From Bacteroidota bacterium (GTDB taxonomy: Bacteria; Bacteroidota; Bacteroidia; B-17B0; Aurantibacillaceae), in contig JAUXTT010000014.1 in NCBI GenBank assembly GCA_030684395.1, forward strand, positions 1 through 64,000: a stretch of DNA of 64,000 bases. The letters run 5' to 3'. Positions within the stretch are counted from its first letter, which is position 1, and each line of letters opens with the position of its first letter. Positions 7,712 through 15,160 of this stretch are shown piece by piece. The notes under the pieces were generated by a model. That model saw only the letters and a list, made by a program, of their open reading frames with translations. It searched no databases and had not been told where the DNA came from. Both the position numbers and the translations under genes were made by a program.

Positions 7712-9946
7712 ATGAAAAAATCCATTACTCTTATACTCGCTCTATTCCTTACAATAAACCTGTTTGCACAAGCACCACAAAAAATGAGCTATCAGGCTGT
7801 AATCCGAAACTCAAGCAGTTCTTTGGTAACTTCAACAACAGTAGGAATGCAGATCAGCATCTTACAAGGTTCTTCTACCGGAACACCTGTGTATATTGAA
7901 ACGCAAACACCTACTTCAAACGTAAATGGTTTGGTGAGTTTGGAAATTGGTACAGGCTCCATTGTAACTGGAACTTTTTCGGGTATTGATTGGGCAGCGG
8001 GCCCTTATTTTATTAAAACTGAAACTGATCCTTTGGGAGGAACTGCATACACCATTATAGGAACAAGTGAATTATTAAGTGTTCCTTACGCACTGCATGC
8101 TAAAACTGCAGAAAGTATTACAGGTGGTATTACTGAAAACGACCCCATTTTTGTTGCATCTCCCGCCAACGGAATAAACACAAGTGACATTAGTAACTGG
8201 AATAATAAATTAGATACTGAAGTTGACGGATCAGTTACCAACGAATTACAGGCTTTAAGCATAAGCTACGATACTATTTATTTAAGCAATGGCGGTTATG
8301 TAAAACTGCCTGCATCTTTCGACGGACAATATAGCAGCTTAACAGGTGTGCCTATCAACGTAAGTACATTCAGTAATGATGCCGGGTATTTAAGCAGCGA
8401 AGTGGACGGTTCCGTAACCAACGAACTACAGGCACTGAGCATTGGTAACGATACTATTTATTTGAGCAATGGCGGTTTTATAAAATTACCTTCAGCCAAT
8501 GCCTGGTCGTTGAACGGCAATGCGGGAACAGTAGATGGATCAAACTTTATTGGAACAACGGATAATGTTCCTTTAAATTTTAAAGTAAATAATGAACCTT
8601 CTGGAAGAATTGAGCCTAATAAGTACAGTACTTTTTTTGGTTATCAATCAGGTAAATCAAATATTTCCGGAATATTCAATACCGCAGTTGGAGAAGGTTC
8701 TCTATTTAGCAACACAGATGGAAATTATAATACTGCTTTTGGGGCTTATAGCCTTTATAATAACACAACAGGTTCTCACAATACTGCTATTGGAAAGGCT
8801 GTGTTACTAACCAATACAACAGGGCACGAAAACACCTCTATAGGATTACAATCTATGTACAATAATACTACAGGATACCTTAACACAGCCGTAGGATATG
8901 ATGCATTGCTACAAAATTCAACAGGTAATAATAATGTTGCCATAGGTACACAAAGTGGACGGAACAATCTTGGATCGGATAATGTTTTTTTGGGTTACCA
9001 GGCAGGTTATAATGAAACGGGATCGAACAAATTATACATCTCAAATAGCGCTACAAACCCACCTTTAATTTATGGGGATTTTTCAAACGGAAATGTCGGC
9101 ATTGGTAATAATAATCCATCTGCAAGGTTACATATTGGAAATGGAACTCGTTTCGCGGCGGCAGCCGATGCTTCCATTTTTTTACAATCGGGGAATGGTG
9201 TAGGTTCAGCCAGAGATTGGAAAATTTATGTTCCAATGACTAACGGGTACCTTGCTTTTAGAGATATGGGGTTCGATAACTTAAATAATGGCATGGCAAC
9301 TGATGCAATGGCAATTCAATCGGGTACCGGAAATGTTGGTATCGGAACAACCAATCCGGGAGCAAAACTGGAAGTACAAGGAACCGTAAAAATTGTGGAC
9401 GGTACACAAGGCGTAAATAAAGTTCTTACCTCAGATGCAACCGGTATAGCTACATGGGAAGCAAAAGAGTCTAAGGCTTACGGAATGATTTATCGTACTA
9501 CTGCATTTGACATTCCTGCTGTAACTGTATGGACAGATATTCCACTTGATGGAGGCGAGAATAATTTAATTAATGTGGCTCATAGTACCACAACAAACTC
9601 TGAAAGGGTTACAGTAAACGTTAGCGGCACTTATCTGATACAATATATTGTTCATTATAGAAGACGTGTATTCCCTCATCATGGTGTTTCCAGGTTAATT
9701 AAAAACAGTTCTGATGAGATTACGGGTAGTTATACAGTTGCTTCTCCTATTTCAGGGGATGGCAATGAAGAAGATCCATTAAGTACACAGGTAATAACAA
9801 CATTATCAGCCAATGATTATATCAACATTCAGGTTGCAACAAATTATAATGTAACAGATGAAGTTGATTCTTATTACGGGCCCGATCTTCCTGTGCCAAC
9901 TACCAAGATATCTGTTTCTTTAACTATTGTAAAAATCGGAGATTAA
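7712..9946 (+). CDS. secreted adhesin-like protein with YadA-head-type repeats and C1q-like C-terminus
   Basis: 744 aa. Signal peptide (MKKSITLILALFLTINLFAQ), then a Bacteroidota N-terminal module (KMSYQAVIRNSS to SVPYALHAKTA). Next are two near-identical 31-residue modules (VDGSVTNELQALSI...YDTIYLSNGGYVKLP and its copy). About residues 310-430 carry repeated left-handed beta-roll motifs (NTAVG, NTAFGAYSLYNNTTG, NTAIG, NTSIG, NTAVGYDALLQNSTG, NVAIG), the signature of Hep_Hag/YadA heads. After GNVGIGTTNPGAKLEVQG comes a jelly-roll-like C-terminal domain (VNVSGTYLIQYIVHYRRR). It has no T9SS tail of its own. Likely a trimeric surface structure, co-expressed with the T9SS protein just upstream. 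Confidence 0.8.
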   Translation: MKKSITLILALFLTINLFAQAPQKMSYQAVIRNSSSSLVTSTTVGMQISILQGSSTGTPVYIETQTPTSNVNGLVSLEIGTGSIVTGTFSGIDWAAGPYFIKTETDPLGGTAYTIIGTSELLSVPYALHAKTAESITGGITENDPIFVASPANGINTSDISNWNNKLDTEVDGSVTNELQALSISYDTIYLSNGGYVKLPASFDGQYSSLTGVPINVSTFSNDAGYLSSEVDGSVTNELQALSIGNDTIYLSNGGFIKLPSANAWSLNGNAGTVDGSNFIGTTDNVPLNFKVNNEPSGRIEPNKYSTFFGYQSGKSNISGIFNTAVGEGSLFSNTDGNYNTAFGAYSLYNNTTGSHNTAIGKAVLLTNTTGHENTSIGLQSMYNNTTGYLNTAVGYDALLQNSTGNNNVAIGTQSGRNNLGSDNVFLGYQAGYNETGSNKLYISNSATNPPLIYGDFSNGNVGIGNNNPSARLHIGNGTRFAAAADASIFLQSGNGVGSARDWKIYVPMTNGYLAFRDMGFDNLNNGMATDAMAIQSGTGNVGIGTTNPGAKLEVQGTVKIVDGTQGVNKVLTSDATGIATWEAKESKAYGMIYRTTAFDIPAVTVWTDIPLDGGENNLINVAHSTTTNSERVTVNVSGTYLIQYIVHYRRRVFPHHGVSRLIKNSSDEITGSYTVASPISGDGNEEDPLSTQVITTLSANDYINIQVATNYNVTDEVDSYYGPDLPVPTTKISVSLTIVKIGD

Positions 9947-10029
9947 TTGTTTTTGTAAGTGATACTGCATTAGCGTTTTAATACCAACAGCAATGAAACC
10001 ATCTGTTACATTCTGTACGGATAGTATTC

Positions 10030-10980
10030 TCACTTATTAATCACTTTCCTCTTCATATACCCGGCAAGCGTATCATTAAAAATCTTAATACCTTTTAAAT
10101 TGAGGTTAAGCGAAGATATAAAATAATCACGTGATTCGGCCAAAGGAAGATTATCGAACTGTACATATTTTATGTTATAATCTTTTGCTATCAATTTTAT
10201 TTGTTCAATCATCTCTGCCCTGTTTTTTAAATTGTTCAATGATTCTTTTAAAACAGGTGATTCGTATAAAATAACTTTAGTGCCTTTTTGTTGCGCCAAT
10301 TCAATGGTTTTGCCCAGGTATTTTATTCGTAAAGGGTCTACACTAAAAGTATATCCCTTTGGGTACTGATGCTGCATATCTTCCAAATGGTTGTCCCATA
10401 CAATTTTTGCGGGAGGCTCAAAACCGCTTGGGTAATATGCTTCAGCTTTATCACTGTAGTAATGCTTGCAACCCTGAATTGCATTGAACATAGTGTACGA
10501 ATTGTAATAAGCAAAACGCATGTATGGAATGGAAGTCCAGCGTGCATAATCAGGATCGTTTTCAACTACCACTTCTTTCACTAATGAATCGCCGGTGTAG
10601 TTGGAAAAACGGTAAGTATTAAATGTATTGAATTTTTTGTCTAACGACTCCGGTGTTACGTATAGAAAAAGATACTTCGGGGCTTTGTTGTTTTTTAGGT
10701 ACAAATACAAATGCAGGTAATTATCTGCAAAATCGCTGTGACTTAAAGCTAAATTGTATGACTTTAATTTTGTTATCGGATCTATCTGCTCTGGATCGAT
10801 CATCCACAATGGCTCGCAGGGACCGTGAAATAAAATTTCCGCATCGATCTTCTTCGATTGCACATATTCGGCCTTGGTGTTTTTATTATGAGAGATCCCG
10901 AAAGAGAATAATTTGTCTAAACCAATCAATGAAGAAACAATAAGGATTACACAAACAAGTATTTTAAATAGTAGTTTCAT
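10030..10980 (-). CDS. membrane-anchored SGNH-like / DltD-like protein
   Basis: 316 aa with an N-terminal signal anchor (KLLFKILVCVILIVSSLIGL). The body resembles SGNH-fold proteins linked to membrane O-acyltransferases in Bacteroidota: EILFHGPCEPLW where the nucleophile block would be, NLALSHSDFADNYLHLYLYLK, a central KYLFLYVTPESL strand, and YVQFDNLPLAESRDYFISSLNLNLKGIKIF near the end, where the Asp/His dyad would lie. The usual Gly-Asp/Ser-Ser nucleophile block is replaced by HGPCEP, so catalysis is doubtful. Single gene, convergent with the adhesin gene. Function is tentative. Confidence 0.55.
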   Translation of the reverse strand: MKLLFKILVCVILIVSSLIGLDKLFSFGISHNKNTKAEYVQSKKIDAEILFHGPCEPLWMIDPEQIDPITKLKSYNLALSHSDFADNYLHLYLYLKNNKAPKYLFLYVTPESLDKKFNTFNTYRFSNYTGDSLVKEVVVENDPDYARWTSIPYMRFAYYNSYTMFNAIQGCKHYYSDKAEAYYPSGFEPPAKIVWDNHLEDMQHQYPKGYTFSVDPLRIKYLGKTIELAQQKGTKVILYESPVLKESLNNLKNRAEMIEQIKLIAKDYNIKYVQFDNLPLAESRDYFISSLNLNLKGIKIFNDTLAGYMKRKVINK

Positions 10981-11017
10981 GTATCATCATTCCAACATGT
11001 TATGTGGTTAAATCAAA

Positions 11018-11035
11018 TCCCGATAGCTATCGGGA
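11018..11035. repeat. perfect 18-bp palindrome, REP-like
   Basis: TCCCGATAGCTATCGGGA is a perfect palindrome in the 80-nt gap between two minus-strand genes. The core CCCGATAGCTATCGGG resembles short palindromes dispersed in Bacteroidota intergenic regions. It has no adjacent T-run, so it is not a clear terminator. Confidence 0.6.
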
Positions 11036-11060
11036 CAACCATCTCAAATCAAAAATATTC

Positions 11061-11996
11061 CTAGAAGCTGAATACACGGGAAATATTAAATCCGAATTTA
11101 AATTGTCCATCCAACCAGTTTGACTGAGTATTTGGGATAAAGTTGTTTTCGGAAATAGAGCCGTTGTTTGTAAAATTTAAATGGAATACGTGCCCGCCGG
11201 TTTCAATTTCTAAACCAACCGCCAATGGATTATAAAAAGGGTTCGCTTTGTTATTGGTACGGTACTTTGAAAAATTATGGAAGTAATCAACTATAAAAGC
11301 CATACGTTTGGTAAAACGAATTCTTCCACCCACTCCAACACTCACAATACCATTTGTTTCGTGAGCACCATTTTCTGTATTAACATCATCTCTTACAAAA
11401 TTACGGTGGTGGTAAGAAGGCATTACCTGAAAAGAAAACCAATCGTTGAACTTACGTGCAATTATTAACTGAGAAAAATAAGAAAAGCGGTGAGCCTCTT
11501 TTTTCACTACACTTTTATCGGTTCCTGCATAAAGGGATGATTGAACCATCGGTGTAAATCCCATGTTTTCGTACAAACAAAGGGTAATTGGAATTTTGTT
11601 ATTTTTGGTTTGCTCTAAAAAGCGCCATTTCCCATAACCTTCCAGTAATTCACGTTGTTTGCTTCGGGCAAAGCCAATAGTAATATTATCAGTAATACCA
11701 TAATCAAAGGAATAACGAATATCCTCGGAAATATCAAAACCCCATAATGTATGCCCGCTTCCACCCACTGCCATATCACTAAAACGGTGAGTGATCCTAA
11801 AATCAAGCGTACGTTTTTTAACCGTTTCGATAGATTGCGCGTTTACAATTTTGGTTGTTTTAAATGTGGCGTATACTTTTTCGTTTTTCACTTCTGTTGC
11901 AGGTTCTTCAACCAATTTTAGAAGATCATCATCTTGCCCGAAAATTGCACATGAAGAAACGGAAAGTAATACTGATAACGTTATTTTTTTGATCAT
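11061..11996 (-). CDS. DUF5777 family outer-membrane beta-barrel protein
   Basis: 311 aa. Signal peptide (MIKKITLSVLLSVSSCAIFGQ), short linker, then alternating amphipathic strands ending in Phe (IRFTKRMAFIVDYFHNF, FKFGFNISRVFSF). The opening strands (RTLDFRITHRFSD, HTLWGFDISEDIRYSFDYGITDNITIGFARS) match DUF5777, a Bacteroidota family of predicted outer-membrane barrels. It lies 5 nt downstream of the yceI-like gene on the same strand, so the two are one operon. The pairing is known in the phylum but the joint role is unproven. Confidence 0.85.
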   Translation of the reverse strand: MIKKITLSVLLSVSSCAIFGQDDDLLKLVEEPATEVKNEKVYATFKTTKIVNAQSIETVKKRTLDFRITHRFSDMAVGGSGHTLWGFDISEDIRYSFDYGITDNITIGFARSKQRELLEGYGKWRFLEQTKNNKIPITLCLYENMGFTPMVQSSLYAGTDKSVVKKEAHRFSYFSQLIIARKFNDWFSFQVMPSYHHRNFVRDDVNTENGAHETNGIVSVGVGGRIRFTKRMAFIVDYFHNFSKYRTNNKANPFYNPLAVGLEIETGGHVFHLNFTNNGSISENNFIPNTQSNWLDGQFKFGFNISRVFSF

Positions 11997-12001
11997 ATAT
12001 T

Positions 12002-12553
12002 TTATTTCTTGAATGGTTCAAGGGTAGCTTTAACGGTTACATCAACCACTTCAGCAATATTAGCAACTTTTCCGGAAGGAACAACAATTTTATAATCTGC
12101 CAGAGCCATCTTAAATTTAGAATCTATTAAAATTTGAGTTCCTTTTACTGTTAAAGTTCCGTTAGCGGTTATGTTTTTTGTTTCTCCATGCATGCTCATA
12201 GGACCTTCAACTGTTACATTATAAACTCCATCTTTAGTATAATCAATCTTATCATTATCTTTAATTACACCCATAAATTTTGCGTGAGGATATTTATCGC
12301 TTTCTACATAAGTTTCATTAAAATGTTCTTCCATTAAACCACTTTTGAACTTAAATCCTTTCATGGTAACCTGAACCTGCAATTTACCCGATTTACAGTC
12401 TAATACGGGTTTACCGCTTGTGTTTTTAGCGTCAATATTCTCAAAACGTGCCTCGGAAAAGAATTGAATCTCAGAGGTTTTTGCCATATATATTTGTGCC
12501 TTTGTAACAATTGCTAAACAAAGTGATAAGGCAATCAATGTGATTTTTTTCAT
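12002..12553 (-). CDS. YceI family lipid-binding protein
   Basis: 183 aa with a signal peptide (MKKITLIALSLCLAIVTKAQ). The mature part is a lipocalin-like YceI fold: SEIQFFSEARFENIDAKN, the strand LQVQVTMKGFKFKS, the conserved ESDKYPHAKFMG and VTVEGPMSMHGETKNITANGTLTVKG. YceI proteins bind isoprenoid lipids in the periplasm. It is first in an operon with the DUF5777 barrel gene. Confidence 0.9.
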   Translation of the reverse strand: MKKITLIALSLCLAIVTKAQIYMAKTSEIQFFSEARFENIDAKNTSGKPVLDCKSGKLQVQVTMKGFKFKSGLMEEHFNETYVESDKYPHAKFMGVIKDNDKIDYTKDGVYNVTVEGPMSMHGETKNITANGTLTVKGTQILIDSKFKMALADYKIVVPSGKVANIAEVVDVTVKATLEPFKK

Positions 12554-12689
12554 AATGATGTTTTTTTTAATTGTTTAAACTTTGTTAAACAACAACCATT
12601 CCATAAATAGGTTAAACAAATATAAAGGAATAATTGGTTTATGAAACAACGGGAACTCAATAAAATTAACATTAACTAAAAAGCATAAA

Positions 12690-12753
12690 AAAACCCTGCT
12701 CCCTTCGGCTACACTTCGACAAGCTCAGTGCGGCGGCTCAAGGATCAGGGTTC
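12690..12753 (-). terminator. intrinsic terminator with a REP-like insert in its loop
   Basis: AACCCTG at 12692-12698 pairs with CAGGGTT at 12746-12752 (flanks TCC/GGA near-pair). On the minus strand the stem is followed by an eight-T run. The loop holds a CTTCGACAAGCTCAG unit (about 12713-12727), a REP-like sequence seen elsewhere in this window. It lies just downstream of the endonuclease gene. Confidence 0.65.
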
Positions 12754-12774
12754 TTATATAATTTTAGAGTATTA

Positions 12775-15039
12775 TTACTGAACAATCAGCTTTTTCACCG
12801 TTTTTGAAGATGCTGAACTGATTTCAACCGCGTAAGCTCCTGCAGGTAAAACTTTATTAGCAAAACTAATATAGTTGTTTCCTAATTTAGCTTTCACCGC
12901 TTGTGTTTCAATAATTCTTCCTGTTACATCAACAACATTAACCGTGTATTCTCCCGCAAGGTCAGCATTTAATAAAACACTGAAAGTACCTGCACTAGGA
13001 TTAGGGAATACTGAGAAATCTAATTGAGATGCCTTGTTTTCTTTTACACCTACAAAAGAACCACAAGGAATTGTAACACTGGTAATTTTAGTCATGTTAC
13101 TGAAATCAATATAACAAGCATATTGCATACTATCAATGAACGGATTTCTGTTTCCTTGTAAAGAATCTAAAAAGTCGTTACGTGCAATTTCATAAGAATC
13201 CGGTGGATCCATATAATGCCATGCTTTTAACACTTCCTGATCCTGACCATAAGCAATAGTTCCACTGATCGGGTTACGGAATTGCCAGTTGTTACCACTT
13301 ACACCATTATAACAAGCAGCAACATACATAATAGCACGAGCTGAATTACCTTTTTGCTCATCACGTGGTTCGTATACTTTTTGGCCCAAAGCATTTAAAC
13401 CCGATTTACCATCAAGGTAAACATTTTGAACATTAATAACTTCTCCCAAAGGATAATTACTTCTTTCTGCGTTAACGTCAGTTTGTTTACAAGGGAACAA
13501 GTGATGTTGATCGTTGTACTCAGGTAATTCCGGATTATCAGCAGGATTGGTTGGCATCCAGTTATGGCAATAGCTATGTTCTCTGCTAAAATCATTATTA
13601 GTCCAGTCGAATGGAGGTGTGTAAATTACTCTCTCGCCACTGTATTTACAGGTAATTGTTTTTTGCCCATTGATAGTATCAGTTGCCTCAAACAAATTGA
13701 TCATTGTGTTAGCATAATTACTATAGAAAATTGAAGTGTGTGGGTTGATCTTAGCTTGTAATTGAGTTAAGAAAGAAGGACTTGCAGTAGACACTGAACT
13801 GTACTCACCTGCAGGCAACATTGTTGCTAAACTGGTAAATCCATTTAATGCAGGGTTAACTGTATTATAGTTGGTAAATGAACCGCTTCCATTGTAAGCG
13901 AAAACTGCCAATTGGTAGTCTTTGCCTGCCCAAACATTCATCAAAGTGTTATTTAAGTCAGTACTTGTAGAAACTACTTTACTTGTTCCTACCATATCAC
14001 CTCTTTGATACCAGGTTCCATCAGCAGGGACATCAGTAATAGGAGATGAAGAAGTTTTTCTTAAAACTATATAACCATCAGGAGAACCTGAAGCAGCAGT
14101 AAAAGAATATGCAGCCCTGTATGATTTAATGTTTGAAAAAGCTAAAGCTGATGCCTGACCGGTTGGCTCAGTTGCTAAAGTTCCACCAACTGCATTCAAA
14201 TGAATTACATAACTTGCTTCATCTGCGTCATCGTTTGCGATTATCATATCAGCTACACGCGTACCAGGAGCTGAAGCATTAAAAGAAACAACTAAAGCCT
14301 GATTAGAAGTAGCATTTACAGAAAAAGCACCAACAGGTGAAGTAACCGAAAAATCAGCTGCATCAGCTCCGGTAAAAGTAACCGAAGTAACTCCTAATGT
14401 TGCTAAACCCGTATTTTCAACCGAAAAGTTGAGAGGTGTTGGAGTACCAACAGGAGCTCCAAAGATAGGAGTTGTTCCACCTGTTAACACGGAAGTTGTG
14501 TTATACTTAACATTGATATCCTGAACTAAAGCAACACCTGCTGTAATATTAACATCATCAATAGCAACATTATGTCCGCTTACTTTAGCAGTAAACTCCC
14601 AACGAATATAACGGGATGCTGAAGCCGGTGTTACTGTATATTGCGTTAAGGTAGTAGCCATAGGAGATGCCGTTGTGTACGTTGCAAGGTTTGTCCATGT
14701 GCTACCATTAACCGATTCCAGAACATTAAATGTTCCCTGCCAAGCACCACCTGAATTTGAACCTCTTAACCAATAGGTAGTAGTTCCCATTTGCCCACCA
14801 GTAAATACCTCGATGTAATCCATTGTTTCATCTAAGCGGCCCATTGCAGTTCCTGAAACTCCTCCGGTTGCGTATGAATAATTTGGAGTTCCTGCAGGAT
14901 TCTCTACATACGTCCAGCCTGCCTGACCAAACACTCCGGTAAAGGAATTAAAATTCTCAGTACTCGGCAATGTGGCTTGTGCAAATGCCATTGTTCCAAA
15001 CAATGCCAGCACAGAGGTTAAAATTGCTTTCTTTTTCAT
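12775..15039 (-). CDS. secreted endonuclease I (EndA/NucM family) with T9SS sorting domain
   Basis: 754 aa. Signal peptide (ILTSVLALFGTMAFAQ), an N-terminal beta-sandwich (about 25-170), a choice-of-anchor-D-like domain (PLNFSVENTGLATLGVTSVTFTGADAADF, about 200-280), and a nuclease domain (about 420-660). The nuclease has family signatures: FSREHSYCHNWMP, the downstream NDQHHLFP, ARAIMYVAACYNG and NRNPFIDSMQYAC. The His in REHS/HHLF belongs to the metal-dependent active site. The protein ends in a T9SS tail (DFSVFPNPSAGTF, PAGAYAVEISS). It would degrade extracellular DNA for phosphate or nucleotides. Confidence 0.9.
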   Translation of the reverse strand: MKKKAILTSVLALFGTMAFAQATLPSTENFNSFTGVFGQAGWTYVENPAGTPNYSYATGGVSGTAMGRLDETMDYIEVFTGGQMGTTTYWLRGSNSGGAWQGTFNVLESVNGSTWTNLATYTTASPMATTLTQYTVTPASASRYIRWEFTAKVSGHNVAIDDVNITAGVALVQDINVKYNTTSVLTGGTTPIFGAPVGTPTPLNFSVENTGLATLGVTSVTFTGADAADFSVTSPVGAFSVNATSNQALVVSFNASAPGTRVADMIIANDDADEASYVIHLNAVGGTLATEPTGQASALAFSNIKSYRAAYSFTAASGSPDGYIVLRKTSSSPITDVPADGTWYQRGDMVGTSKVVSTSTDLNNTLMNVWAGKDYQLAVFAYNGSGSFTNYNTVNPALNGFTSLATMLPAGEYSSVSTASPSFLTQLQAKINPHTSIFYSNYANTMINLFEATDTINGQKTITCKYSGERVIYTPPFDWTNNDFSREHSYCHNWMPTNPADNPELPEYNDQHHLFPCKQTDVNAERSNYPLGEVINVQNVYLDGKSGLNALGQKVYEPRDEQKGNSARAIMYVAACYNGVSGNNWQFRNPISGTIAYGQDQEVLKAWHYMDPPDSYEIARNDFLDSLQGNRNPFIDSMQYACYIDFSNMTKITSVTIPCGSFVGVKENKASQLDFSVFPNPSAGTFSVLLNADLAGEYTVNVVDVTGRIIETQAVKAKLGNNYISFANKVLPAGAYAVEISSASSKTVKKLIVQ

Positions 15040-15160
15040 ATTTGATTTATTATTGATTATTATTTTGTTTTTTTTGCAAAGGCATCAATGCTGCTTCGCG
15101 GTGATTTATGTTTAATTTTTACTTGCATCAATGCTAATTGCGGTGTTTTTGTTTTAATTT

